This document shows, one piece after another, positions 12,201-23,990 of a DNA stretch of 64,000 bases. The stretch covers positions 49,072,075 through 49,136,074 of the forward strand of contig NC_089274.1 in NCBI RefSeq assembly GCF_963678975.1, written 5' to 3'. A program made the translations under genes and the position numbers. Position 1 is the stretch's first letter. Each line of letters opens with the position of its first letter. Below the pieces are notes generated by a model. The model worked only from the letters and a program-made list of their open reading frames with translations. It was not told the DNA's origin and did not search any database. This stretch comes from Dysidea avara (lineage: Eukaryota; Porifera; Demospongiae; Dictyoceratida; Dysideidae).

Positions 12201-12882
12201 TTAGTAGTAGTGATTTAGAATACAATTCTGCTGCTAAAGCAGAGCTTCACCTCTGGCGGGCTCATTTCAAGGAGCAAGAACAACTTCCAGATACACCTCA
12301 GTCTGCTCTGAAACATGCTACTCCTATGCTTTTCCCAAATATTAGAAAGATGTTAATATGCATAATGGTATTACCAGTCACATCTTGTGAAGCAGAAAGA
12401 TCATTTAGTGCATTGCGCAGGATTAAGACATATTTACGGACAACAATGACTCAAAACAGATTGAACTCCTTGTCACTTTTATCTATACACAATTCTTCTC
12501 CTTACATACCATCAACATCTGAGATAAAATCATTTTTTTTACAGAAACATCGTCGTATTATGGAATCAAGAACTCTTTAGTAATTGACTATCACATGCAC
12601 CTATACATGGCTAGTTGGGTAGCTAACATGAGATTATAAAATGTGCTGAGTATCATTTATATGTATTTTAATTATACACGTCAGTAGTAAGTGTACTGTT
12701 CTGTATAATGTACCATACAGTTGTAATGTGTCTTTAAACTATGTTATTGAAGTGAACTACAAATCTTAAGTAGAACATGATGATTTCAAAACCCACACCT
12801 TGGGGGCTGTGCCCCCAGACCCCTGCATCTGGGATCTACCACTATTGGAACCCCCCTTCAAAAATTTCTCCCTACGCCCCTG
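9295..12882 (+). mobile_element. decayed hAT transposon, 3.6 kb
   Basis: Terminal inverted repeats CAGGGGCGTAGGGAG (left) and CTCCCTACGCCCCTG (right). TTACC lies directly outside both ends (9290-9294 and 12883-12887), a 5-bp rather than the usual 8-bp target duplication. Carries a plus-strand transposase in broken pieces (10229-12580). Inserted in the spacer of a composite repeat whose uninterrupted form is seen at about 5870 and 34815. The 5' kilobase (9310-10228) shows no coding motif and may hold a 5' non-coding exon. Confidence 0.85.
10229..12580 (+). pseudogene. hAT transposase, TTF zinc-finger type, frameshifted
   Basis: Piece 1 (10229-11035) has a TTF-type zinc-finger region (FAWLGYSIQLDGCLCLPCCLL) and FRGH. 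A polypyrimidine run and CTAG at 10246-10260 may be an acceptor, so the codons before about 10261 may be intronic. The frame then slips to NEILKICQSHILDKIE and again to DECTDCANQEQLSVSVRY (D1 region). Piece 2 (11256-12068) has the second catalytic region QAYDGASNMAG, HCCSRELNIA and KTRW. Piece 3 (12122-12580) has the hAT dimerisation motif LPVTSCEAERSFSALRR. A 46-bp direct duplication (about 11208-11253 repeated at 11254-11299) breaks the frame between D1 and D2, and another shift falls near 12070-12120. Not functional as it stands. Confidence 0.88.
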
Positions 12883-13150
12883 TTACCACAGGAAGAAGAA
12901 AAAGATTTAATTATAATCATAATCAAGATTTACAGCAGATTTTTATTACTTTAACTATTTTTGATTTTATCAGTAATATTACACAAATTACATATATTTA
13001 TTACATGCCAATTATTTCCTACAGAATGCAGCTGATCTCTCTGCTGGGTGACTTGAAATGTAGATGAACTCTCTACATGGTGATTTCTTTGTAGCTGAAC
13101 TCTCTACAAGGTAACTTCTTCTAGCTGAACTTTCTACAGGGTGATTTTTA

Positions 13151-14088
13151 AGCAGTGAATCTTAAGTGTGGTGTCTCCGTTCCATGGAGGCTGTACCCCA
13201 GATTTAGAAGTTGTCTGTCATAAATCAAGCAATGGACTGGAGTGGAATTGTTGTAGCTAGAAGCTTATTCTATGCAACTTGCACATTTGCATATATACTT
13301 CATTTAATGTGTCCTGTAGTAGCTGTCTATCATGGCATGGCATCATGCTATTGCTCATGGTGAAATAGATGAGGCTAGGATCAAGGAGGCCATTCTTGCT
13401 TTTAAAATACTGCAGCAAAGACATACGCTTGACACCCCAATGGCCAAGCCTCGATACAAATGGCCAGAAAGCAGTTAACTGAATTAATTCAACTTCTCTA
13501 ATATTACATTTTTGCACAATTAATTTTTTTGTTGGATGCTAGCTTTGACGAAATATTTTTAACAGTTTATAAATATAGAAATATGGTACTTCAAAAGACT
13601 CACAGGGTCATTTATTTATCTACAGCTAACAAACTCTTTTTTTTGTATTTTCATGGTCCTCGAACCACATGGCCAAAAAGTAATTTACGGACTGAAACCT
13701 AATATCTCTTGAACATATTCTCAAGCTGCAAACAGGTGGATTCCCTCATCCCATTCCTTGTGGTTATCAAAACAATAGCTTCTCGTCATGGTCTTAAGCA
13801 TTTGATGAAATTGTTCTGTGGCACTTTACAATTGGGGGTGATAAGCTGAAGATCTGTGCTGAGTGTTAGTGCTTTACCCATTGAAAAACTGTCAGCATAA
13901 AATAAGACTCTTGGTCAGATTGAAGAATTTAGACAGACCCACCGGCAAGTGTGAAGAATCCAACAAGTGCTTTGATCATAGTACAGGCTTTGACATTCCA
14001 AATATGAATAGCCTCGGGAAGTCTGGTGGAAACACATATAATAGTAAGCAGGTAATTGTTCCCTGATTTGGTCTTTGGTAATGGTCTG
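13151..14088. other. non-coding, nothing recognised
   Basis: Several short open frames on both strands but none with a known motif or convincing codon use. Confidence 0.35.
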
Positions 14089-14534
14089 ACAGTGGCAGAT
14101 ACAGGGGGTTGCATTGGTTTCAGTTGAAACCCCATCTGAAAATAAGGCATGCACCCGAAATCAGTTTACGGAGTGGGTGAAACTACCTGTAGATCAGCAG
14201 CCAAGAGTGCAAATTACATACACTATAACATGTATAGCTAACGACCCTTTAATATTTTGATGCCATTCTGCCTGGTATCACCTGTTGAAAGGCGCTTCTT
14301 CATACGCAATAAGTGCCTCTAAAAATAATTATTGTTTTAATGTTTTCCAATACTGATATAGGCTTTGCTTGCATTTTCTAATGACTTTAATGGTAAAATT
14401 TAACACTGAAACATTGCTGGAGAGTGATTATTTTGTTATCAAATATTACTACCTAACTAGACTGAAGCTACCGGCGATTAGCTACCATGTTCCAAAGTGG
14501 AACCCCTGTTTTTGAAAGTCTGGATCCGCCCCTG
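14089..14534. mobile_element. possible hAT-like MITE
   Basis: Begins CAGTGGCAGATACAGGGGG and ends GGATCCGCCCCTG; RC of the right end starts CAGGGGCGGATCCAG, the classic short hAT-type terminus. The left end is imperfect and no clear target duplication is visible. Confidence 0.4.
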
Positions 14535-15345
14535 GTAACTGTTTTGAACAATTCTCCAAAACTTATTTTATATTGGTAGGCCTATGCCTATAAACTCTGT
14601 CATTCCAGAGTGGAATGAAATCAGGAGGTTGCTGGACATGTGAAGTCATATTACTGCTACATTAATTTTATTTTGTGCTCCATGCAGGCCATTGCATATC
14701 ATGCAGATTTCACTTCTAGAGACTGGTATTGAACTTTCTTTCAGTAATCACTTACATTTTACAAAGTTTATTTAACAATTTCAGACAAAATTGTTACCAA
14801 AATTGATACGGCTAAAATGTCAAAAATTTTTTGTGGTGAATATTCAGTTGGTTTGCTTTGCCCTCTGAATGTCAGTTTTTAGAATTGTCACTGTTAGAGT
14901 TGTAACAAAATAACACCATACAATAATTCATATAGTGTTCATTCAATCAAAAGTGTTACAATATCAGAAGGCTAATTTTTCAAAATTTTCCTGTGAGGGC
15001 ATGCCCTTAGACCCCCTTAGTTAGAGCATGCTTTGCACGCCGAGTGTGCTTTGCACACTTGTTGGGTAACTTCCACTAATTGCCACATAAGAATATCCAA
15101 GATCTGCCCCTGTTGTCCAAACTTGCATGAAACCCCTCTGAAAATTTCTAGATCTAACACAGATGATAAGCACTCTACTAAATGGTTTCTCTACACTCTT
15201 AGTGATTATATAGACCTCATTATCTCCCAAAGATCAAAGGATTTTATGCAAATTTACCATTTTATAATTATAGTTGTGTACAAGCCCTTTTTATTTTTGT
15301 ATTGCATACAATGCATAGCTTTTACACATTTGTCATACTGTATAT
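14535..15345. other. non-coding repeat debris
   Basis: No gene. Contains a sub-terminal hAT-like segment near 14995-15025 (gggcatgcccttagaccccc) and the segment shared with about 1000-1045. Confidence 0.35.
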
Positions 15346-16050
15346 TAGGGATCATGAAGGTTTGGACTTTTCTGGCCAAACATATCACCCCAAAACCAGC
15401 CTCACAATACCTTCATGGTGCCATGGCAGTATAGGTTAGGTATAACCAAGCTCAAAAGTGCCTTCAGCACAACCTGAAATATTTCCAAAAAGTTGCTATG
15501 AAATTAAAATTTTTTATTTAGTGGAACTTTATACTGTTATTTTTTATTCATTAAGACTTTACAGCACACCTGGTCCTACAGCCTGTTTAAATATATACTG
15601 ACTGGCTGCCTGACTGAGAAAAGACAAGCGCCTTCAGACAAGCGTAACTTGATAATGGCTAAGGCTACGGGCTTGATTTTTTGACTGTTCAACGTTGCTA
15701 TAGCCTTTTGGCATATTACCACAGTATGTACAATGCATGCTTCATGGAGTTACCTGTGTCCTCCTTTGTGTTCCATTTATCTTTGCTGACAGTGCAAGGT
15801 GTCAATTCACAGTAGCACTACGTGATGGCTTCCCTATGTTTGACAGGAATCATCTGAATTTTCCGATGAGACTGTTTGACTGCAGGGGTCTTCTCTTAGT
15901 GTTTTCTTCATTTGTAATACTGCGTAATGGAACATAGCTGACAATGAATTGTAATGGCCACTTCGTTATAAGCGACAACAATAAGCCTGGTGCCATTCTT
16001 TTTGTTCTAATGCATATGGGTAGGTTCACCAGTCATAATAATGTTACAAA
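15346..16050. repeat. dispersed repeat family, copy 1
   Basis: Shares long segments (atatcaccccaaaaccagcc; aaggctacgggcttgatttt; gttacctgtgtcctcctttg) with 16775-17110 and 59570-60370. The 66-residue frame at 15737-15937 lies within it and is not conserved in the other copies. Confidence 0.6.
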
Positions 16051-16059
16051 TAAGTAAAC

Positions 16060-16650
16060 TAGTGTTGCACTGATAATCGGTTGAATTATCGGTAACAGCC
16101 GATATTAGCTAATTTTACAAGTATCGGTATCGGCTACGAAGTGGAAATAATTTGCCGATTAACAATCAATCGTTAATGACGGCAATGAACAGGTGAAAGT
16201 GAAGAAGGTGGTGAATGTAGCAGTAAGTGATTTGCTGTAACTGTTTTGTAACTGTTTTGGCTTGTTTGCTTGCACAAGTATGGTTGCAAGGCTGTGTATA
16301 TTTATCGGCCGCCCACGCAATTAGTTGATCACTCTTCACAAAGGGTCTGGAGTCCCACTAAAAACACTGTTTGATATAAGCTGGCTTAGATGTTTTACTT
16401 GGCTTCCTTTTCCATGAAAGGAGTTAGTGGCAAAACTGTAGAAAACATTGTAAAAGTTGGCCACCTACGCAATTAATTACATTGTCATTTCAAATGCAGT
16501 TTATACACATAAACTTTAGGTGATTTTCTGCTCCTCCTCCCCTGTTCTGAAGAATTGAAGAATATCGGTAAATATCGGCATATCGGTTACAGGGATAGGC
16601 AAATAATCAGTATCGGTAAATGTGAAAAAATGCATATCGGTGCAACACTA
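16060..16650. mobile_element. hAT-type MITE, TAGTGTTGCAC ends
   Basis: 591 bp with termini TAGTGTTGCAC and GTGCAACACTA, and internal repeats of tatcggta. The flanking 8-mers aagtaaac (16052-16059) and aaacaaac (16651-16658) match at six of eight positions, consistent with an old 8-bp duplication. Confidence 0.75.
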
Positions 16651-16774
16651 AAACAAACAACTCAACCAACAAACAATAACTTTTATTGCTTAAGTTGTCC
16701 CTTAACTTTTTGGCCTGCTCCAACACTCCTTGTATCAAAAGATAGTCTGTATCATACAATATGATAGTACTGTA

Positions 16775-17110
16775 TAGTAGGGACATCGAAGGTGTGGGTG
16801 TGGCCAGTGATATAATATAACCCAAAAACCTGCCTCAATTTTCCTCACAACAACATGACAGTATTGGTTGGGTAAAATCAAGCCCAAAAGTGTCTTCAGA
16901 TCAACCCAAAACGTTTCCGTCAAGTTGCTACAGAATTTAAAATAAAATAAAATCATTCAACGGAATTTTCTACTGCCTGCCTGCCTGCCTGACGCCTTCA
17001 GTCAAGCATAGCAGAAAACTGGCTACAGCTACAGCCCTAATTCTTTTGCAGAAACGTTTCTAGTTCGCTTAAGAAAAACCTTTGGTATATTGATAAACAT
17101 ACAATGCTTG
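16775..17110. repeat. dispersed repeat family, copy 2
   Basis: Diverged partial copy of the family at 15346-16050, including a short (gcct)4 run at 16976-16991. Confidence 0.55.
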
Positions 17111-17751
17111 CGCTATTGTCTTACCTTTTATCCTACTTTACCATAGCCATCAGTCAAGGTTCTACCGCTGAGTGCTAATAAACTAAAGTAGGGCTTCCAT
17201 CTACCGGTGTACACTGTATCAAACTATTCGAATACACGTGGTCGTTGCACTAAACTATTTGAACGCACGTGGCTCGCTGGTTTTCAAAGTTGGTAGTTGA
17301 CATCGATCAGTGAGAGCAACCCGTGGCAAACTAGCAATGTGTAAGTCAATAAATATAATTTAGTAACAATGTTAAAACCGAGTTGGGTCATACAGGTCCC
17401 GCTTTACATATTATCCGGGTCTGACCCGATGTGGACGTGTAGTAACACGTCATAGCGTAGCCCTACTTCTTTCGTGAGCCATGCCCACTTACGTAAATTA
17501 CTGTCAGTAGACATATAGTAGCCATGCCCATTCATCAGTCTGTAGGTATGCACGAATTCATGTCCATTATTGTCTGCAGGCTTATGTAGAGCCACGCCCA
17601 CTGATCAGTTGTTATTGTATGAGTAATAATCTAGTATAATGGTGCTGTGATCAACTCTTTTAAAATATTGTGACTGGTTTTGTGAAAAAGCAGGCTATTT
17701 AGTGGTCATGAGCTTACAAAAAAACTTCACAAACAAGTATAAGAAAAAATT
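17111..17751. other. non-coding, nothing recognised
   Basis: Contains repeated catgcccac / cacgcccac words (17470-17600) but no convincing coding frame or element ends. Confidence 0.35.
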
Positions 17752-18014
17752 AGGAATTTTAAATTAGAGTAGGGACAGTGTATAGTGCTGCAATAAAAAG
17801 TACTGAAACAAGCTGGATCAGAGTAGTACGTAATGCCCAAATACTGTACAACAATAAGAAGAGAATATCCCTACTGTACTCAATGCACAGTAGGGATATT
17901 CACTTCTTATTGTATTACAGTATTTGGACATTACTACTCTGATCCAGCTTGTTTCAGTACTTTTTATTGCAGCACTATACACTGTCCCTACTCTAATTTA
18001 AAATTCCTTATATT
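17752..18014. mobile_element. long perfect-looking palindrome (foldback MITE)
   Basis: Arms of about 120 bp: aggaattttaaattagagta on the left is mirrored by tactctaatttaaaattcct on the right, with centre near 17882. Transcripts or single strands would form a very stable hairpin. Confidence 0.8.
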
Positions 18015-19250
18015 TGTTTTAAACAAAAGCTACTAAGAGTACTAGAGTAGTAGTATCTCAGTCAGATATGTAAACAATGTCTACCATACTGCATTGTACT
18101 TACTAACAACTAGAGCAACAACTATTGTAATTGTTAGACTCTGCTTATTGTATTTTGAAATAGTGCTGTATTGTTTTGTATGATTAATTTAATCTGAGCA
18201 GTTTAAACTTGTAAAGCATCAATAGCTTCCAACAGAAATATTCCTGCAATCAATAAATCTGTGAGAAGTAAGCAGTTTTTCACATACCCCTGTATGTTAT
18301 GATATTATGAAACATTAAAATCTAGAAGAGTTTGGTAAAACATTGCTTACTCAAAATATTAGAGCTCAATTTACATATTCCGAGCCTCACACATAAATTT
18401 GCTAGATATATGAATAAACTTATGATTTAAGAACTGATGTACCATGAAGCCACTTGACATAAACTATGGCTAGCTATGGTACTGGTACACATTTAATAAA
18501 CCATGACCTGGATGTGGGTGTATGTAAAATCTAAGGCTAAAATCAATTGTGGGAGTTGATATTGCATACCATATACTACAGAAGATCTAAAGATCTAATA
18601 GTTCTTGTGCTACAACAACAAATGGAAGCCACACTCTCACAAGACAGTTAATCATGTTCTGTCTTCTAAAGCTCAACCTACATCTGACTTTCATTTTAAA
18701 ATTGTTTGTCGCACAAGAACTTTAAAAACCTTTAGCACCCAGATGGATATTGTCATACTTTTCACCCTACGAGTACAGAGACATTAGTTCAAGGTGAGAA
18801 CTAGGGTTGCAGCTTATTTACAACACATTGTCAAATATGGACTACACCTACTTTACACTTACAGCACATGAAATTAGCCACTCTACAATAAAGTTTTAAA
18901 TGACATACGTACAGTGTTACAGCAAAAAGACACTTGTAAAATCACTAAACTGAACTTTCTGTGACATTCCTAGCACTTATCCATTCATAAGTGTAGCTAC
19001 AATGTTAACACTGATAACCAAATTTCTCTGCATGTCTATAAAATGAATCCAGTAATGACACACATATTAGCTGGTTGATTGGTTGCTTGCCACAGGCTAT
19101 TATACAGCTTGTAATAGGTATGGTAAATATCATTTGAATCACATGTCCTAATGATTTGTCTGATATGTACACCCTCACTATTGGGCTTACAGCCAGACTT
19201 ATATTTAGGGAAATCACTCAGGCCCATGATACAACTATCACTTCACATAC
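18015..19250. repeat. 3' intronic flank of CCP cassette B
   Basis: 18195-18500 shares segments with 42000-42360 (partly inverted). About 18760-19250 is homologous to the flanks of the other cassettes (caaggtgagaactag also at about 53855; aaaatgaatccagt; tgatttgtctgatatgtaca), ending in the hairpin that abuts the exon d donor at 19250. No exon recognised. Confidence 0.6.
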
Positions 19251-20168
19251 CTCTCTGACATGTGACCAATGTACCATCCCATGTTCCATTATACTGACAC
19301 ATTCTAGAGGTGCTACCACTCAGATCATAACCTTCAGAACAACTGAATCTACAGATGTCTTCGTATGAAGCCACCCCATCATCTCCCAACATACAATCAA
19401 TCATTCCATTGTCAGGTTGATGGAGGTCAGGACAGGATACTATTAGTAAAGTTACATCACAGGTGAAATGATTTGTTTAACACCTACCTCTTGCACATGT
19501 TGTTGTCATACCACTCCAACTCCCATCACTCTGACAAGTCCTCATACTACTACCACTAACTTCATAACCACTGTTACATGTAAATGTGCACGTGTCCTCA
19601 AAGGAAGTCACCCCATCATCACCAAGTGAGAAGCTGATTGCTCCATTAGTAGGTTGAGAGAGTGGAACACAAGTAACTATTGATGAGTTGTTATATAACA
19701 ACAGTGTACATTATATAATCATCAAACCTCTCCCACAAGTAGCTTCACTACCATTCCACCTTCCATCACTCAAACAAGTTCTACTATGACTACCACTGGT
19801 CAACTGGTATCCAGTATCACATGTAAAATTACATGTCACTTCATACACAACATCCTGGTTACTTCCACTTGAACAAGAAATAGTTCCATTAGCAGGATGA
19901 TTGAGGGTTGGACAGGACACTAATAACATAACACAAACAAAGATAAACTACTTTACAACTAACAGGTGTTTCATCACACCTCTTGTACACATTGGTTCAT
20001 CATTACTCCACATCCCAGTACTGAGACAGATACTTGAACTGTTACCTATTAGTTCAAAACCATCCACACAAGTGTATCGGCAGACATCTTGATATGATGT
20101 TGTTCCATCATCTCCATAGTCACAAGTGATCATTCCATGTTCAGGTTGAGGTAGTTCATCACAAGGAA
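19251..20168 (-). CDS. CCP (sushi) four-exon cassette B
   Basis: Exons in transcript order: a 20168-19980, b 19919-19728, c 19676-19488, d 19439-19251 (189, 192, 189, 189 nt), introns 60, 51 and 48 nt, all phase 1. No stop codons in any exon. Six-cysteine CCP domains as in the other cassettes. Differences include SFSLGDDG rather than SCSLGDDG in exon c: the second cysteine is replaced by Phe, so one disulfide of this domain should be lost. Exon a has NSSSICLS (Ile for Thr before the fifth Cys), and d ends TCQRG. The c donor is GTAGGTG. The 3' flank (18.7-19.25 kb) is homologous to the flanks of cassettes C, D, E and F. Confidence 0.9.
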
Positions 20169-21210
20169 CTATAAAATAGAAGATGTCTTCAATTTCACAA
20201 GTATAAAACCATTCTCTTTTTTCCAGTCCTTAAGTTTACAAAAGTTGTATCAAAAGAAATATTATCATGAACCATAGTAGTGGTTCATAATAGCAATCAC
20301 CTATTTTTGCCAAAATCCTAATAGAACACACACCTAAACACCACCTCAGGAAGCTGCCCAACCATAAAAGAAGCCTTAGAAGTTAAAGAAGCCTTAGAAG
20401 TTGATTTGGAAGAAGTTTGATCCACTGGAAAATATAAAGTCAAAAGCAACCAATAAAAGTACTTTTTTAAATAACTGAAATATGCCATTTTGTTCATTTT
20501 CATCATATTGTTATTATTACTAGGACTGTGTCACATACAACAACCTACCAATGGGACATGTACAAACAGTGCCGCCATAGCCAGCACTAGCTAGTGGAAA
20601 ATATACACATACACGGGCAAGCGGTTTAATGGATATCTGACGATCACAACACTACAACTTTGAATTAAAATTTGACATGCACAAAAGCAAGTATGGCAGT
20701 GATACTAGTTGTATTGCATACTTGCATTGTATTGCTTACATTGTAGGTTTGAGATGTCTCTGAAGATGATTCAACCAAGAAGTGAGGTAATTCACGACAA
20801 GGTGGTGAAGACCAGCACAATCAGATTATGATTTCAATACAATATTATGGCACATTGATTACAGACCTTATTGCCACTTCCAGTAGCTAAAGACTGGTAC
20901 ATCAGTGGTGTGACAATGGCAAAGTGATGGGTACACACTATGGCATATGCATTCACAGCACACAGAAGATATTATATATTTGGACAGACAGCACAGCTGG
21001 TGTCAGTGCCCAGGAAAGACAGAATTACAACAGACAGCTTTACATTATTGTAGCTAGTAGTGCTAGTGTATCAAGTGAAGCAAAGCATTATTGACAAGGC
21101 TGAAGGTGGAAAATACTAATTCAGCTAGCATGCCAGGTGAAGGATGAAGCATTAATATGATCATGCCCTTGTGCTTTTTTTTCATATTGCACTCACGGCG
21201 GTGCTTTAAC
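20169..21210. other. upstream flank of cassette B, no gene seen
   Basis: 20255-20525 is an inverted copy of the 2860-3190 repeat. From 20530 to 21210 no feature is recognised. Confidence 0.45.
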
Positions 21211-21211
21211 T

Positions 21212-21289
21212 AGTATATACCATGGCCACTTGGGATTTGCCTGATACACACACCTGTGCCCTCGGGCCGCAGTGGCCATGGTATATAAC
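21212..21289. repeat. small hairpin of the TTGCCTGATA family
   Basis: Arms agtatataccatggccac and gtggccatggtatat enclose ttgcctgatacacacacc and ccctcgggccgc. Same core as the hairpins at 23125-23237 and beside each CCP cassette. Confidence 0.65.
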
Positions 21290-21624
21290 TATAAAAATAA
21301 ATATACATGCATAAAGGCACTGCTTGGGGTTTAACTTGCACATTGCCCAGGAAATATCTTGATACTGCCTGGGCAAGATCATGGGAATGTGGTTTGCTCA
21401 TGGCTTTGATACCGAACCAGTTCAAAGATACTTAACGTAATATATTAACTTACTTGCTATCCCAATAACGAAGTTAATAGGCTTAAAATGCAAATTAATA
21501 AAAAAATTTAAAAAACCGGATCCCATAATCACAGTTTTTCTGGTGTTGTGTGTAACAGGGTGAGTGTTCTGTATTTCTTTCCATATCAGATGAGTATGCC
21601 CAGAGTGATATATATATATAAATA

Positions 21625-21879
21625 CTAGTTATTAAAAAATTAAAATTTTTAAAAGAAAGTAGGGATCGATACAATACACATGCTATAAAAAGTAAGGAAA
21701 CAAGCTTACAGCTGAAATGAGAATGATCCATGCAACAAAAAGTAAGGAAACAAGTCAAACAAGATTAGATAACTACTTGCTAAAATGAGACACATTTTAA
21801 TGCCTACCTTACCTTTTATAGCATGTGTATTGTATCGATCTCTATTTTCTTTTAAAACTTTCAATTTTTAAATAACTAG
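21625..21879. mobile_element. foldback MITE
   Basis: Arms begin ctagttatt and end aataactag and include tcgatacaatacacatgcta with its inverse (tagcatgtgtattgtatcga). The interior has two direct copies of aaaaagtaaggaaacaag. Confidence 0.75.
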
Positions 21880-22702
21880 TTTGTTAACTTTTTATGCTAG
21901 CTAGCTAACTATATTGTACACAATCACATCCTTTCACTGAATTTTAACGCTATAGAATAGAATTCATGGCCTCCTAACTCTTCTTGATATTTTGCAGGGC
22001 TGGTCAGACAAAGTAATGGCTTGAGTCAGGTTACCACTAAATAGGGTTACTACTAAAGCTGCATGCAAAACTAAGCATGCATGCTTTTTAGGAGTCTGGA
22101 TTTCCTCCATCTGGGACAAAATTCAAATAGCCACTCTGAAGAGTGTTTCAAGACAGAAATCAGTGGTTTATTTGATGACTGTTCTATTAGAGTATTTTAT
22201 TGCTTATCTGTTCTATTAGAGTATATTGATCTGTACTGTTTATTCAGCGTAACCTACTATGGCCACTGCTGTAGTGGCCATATAGTGCCTTGTTTTTCCT
22301 TCTTTTTTCTCAACTATTTTCTCTTTGTTTTCCGCGTAGTACTTTTAGTTGTAGCTTTTTCCTTCGTTCCATTCAAAGACATGATTACCCCGCCAAAAAC
22401 TAAACTGGTAAGACCATAAAGCAACTAGAAGATAGCGGCTCCTTGACTGCTACACCAGTTCATACTTGTCTTACGAGGGCACCTTCATTAAAATCACATG
22501 CAATAATCACGTGTTAAGGAAGTAATGTGCGCCACAACTATCAATTATCTTTCGGGAAGAAGGAAGGCCAATGAATGACGAACGTGAACAGCATGGTATA
22601 GTAGACAAAATGTAATCAAAACAACAGATTTGTGAATCTTCTGTCGTTCCTTTGGCTGTCTGAAATTTCTGGAGCTGTACACCTAGCGCTACGGGGTCTT
22701 AT
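21880..22702. other. non-coding, nothing recognised
   Basis: The 112-residue frame at 22081-22419 has no motif and is rich in Phe/Val/Leu; not called. Two copies of the CTATTAGAGTAT motif fall at about 22185 and 22213. Confidence 0.35.
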
Positions 22703-22874
<172 letters not shown>

Positions 22875-23124
22875 AATGAAATGCAGGTGAATTTCAAAAA
22901 TTTTAAAATTCACTGTACATCGAAACAGTCAACTTTTCACTTCGTTTACCTAAGGTACGGCATCAATACAGCTGTACTAATACATTCCAGGTGGCTTTTT
23001 CTGGAAAAATGTATTGGAAGGTTGTTTTTAAAGTGCGAAGATTTACAAAGTCATATGATTTCTTACCAATCCCTACTTATTCAGTACTACCGTACTTAAT
23101 GATATATAATATATATATGTAATA

Positions 23125-23237
23125 GTTATATCATGGGCACGAGTGCTTTGCCTGATATATAGGCACGTGCCCTGAGGGCCGCAGGCCTGAGGGCAAGTGC
23201 GTATATACAGGTAAAGCACAAGTGCCCATGGTATAAC
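23125..23237. repeat. hairpin of the TTGCCTGATA family
   Basis: Arms gttatatcatgggcac and gtgcccatggtataac enclose ttgcctgatatataggcacg and a GC-rich centre (gagggccgcaggcc). Confidence 0.7.
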
Positions 23238-23277
23238 TAATATGTTCTACTTTAGCATGCAAACTCACCTAATGGGC

Positions 23278-23685
23278 GATATCCACAATGACATTTTCTG
23301 ACGTCACAAAACAAAATGGCTGTGCTAGTGTGGGGACTTTGTACAGGAAGGTATTGGGAGAGATAGCGTTTCCCTATGATAGTGTTTATAAATTCGAAAA
23401 AGGGCAAAGGTGAGGCATACAGCAATGCAATAGAAATAAGCCTAGTTGTGTCCGAATTCAAAATTTTCGGTCTGTGTTCCTTGTTGGAGTATGTTTTGCA
23501 TTGTTACGGTACGTGTACTACTTCTTACCTTTATTATCTCATGGTTCCAAGTGTAGAAAACTACAGACAACATTCATTTCAAATACTGCTTGCTAAAGTC
23601 TCCGAAGCCCCCACACTAACACAGCCATTTTGTCAATTATGACATCAAAATTTCGTCATTGCTGATATAGTCCACTGACAAAATC
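23278..23685. mobile_element. MITE with ~60-bp inverted ends
   Basis: The left end contains aatggctgtgctagtgtgggg and the right end the inverse (cccccacactaacacagccatt), with outer parts partly matching (tgacgtcacaaaa / aattatgacatcaaaa). The 88-residue frame inside is not recognisable. Confidence 0.6.
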
Positions 23686-23716
23686 TTTAGTTGTTATACC
23701 CTTCTCTTATATAGGA

Positions 23717-23990
23717 AGCTGTGATTGTGGGATTGAATTTTGCTAAACAAGCTGCGATTGTGTGATTCAATTTTAATACATCAAACAGTAGTTTGATTTT
23801 GCTTTTGCTAATATAGTAATTTTAAGAGACTAGTGTTAATTATGTTTCTTTAATTACTACTTTTACAAAAGTAAAAAAAAAAAAAAAACGACTGTTGATG
23901 TATTAAAATTGAATTCCACCATCACAGCTTGTTTGGCAAAATTTCAATTCTACACTCATAGCTTGCTTGATTCCCTATAGTCCAGTAAGT
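23717..23990. mobile_element. foldback MITE
   Basis: gattcaattttaatacatca and its inverse tgatgtattaaaattgaatt, with outer caagctgcgattg / catcacagcttgtt. The interior has an A17 run at about 23873. Confidence 0.6.

Larger units (their letters stand above)
9014..13150. mobile_element. composite repeat, copy 2, split by a hAT element
   Basis: Directly after copy 1. Left part 9014-9294 is a shortened palindrome plus the ccccaaagccggcct spacer. Right part 12883-13150 resumes the spacer (ggaagaagaaaa) and runs into a short stretch of the minisatellite (13025-13150). In copy 1 and the 34-kb copy the two spacer halves are contiguous, so the hAT insertion at 9295-12882 explains the gap. Confidence 0.7.

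Noticed and set aside
19901..20092. Plus-strand frames opposite CCP exons (also at 30703, 34119, 55024)
   Set aside because: Antisense shadows of exons a and b; they cross two splice sites of the minus-strand gene.
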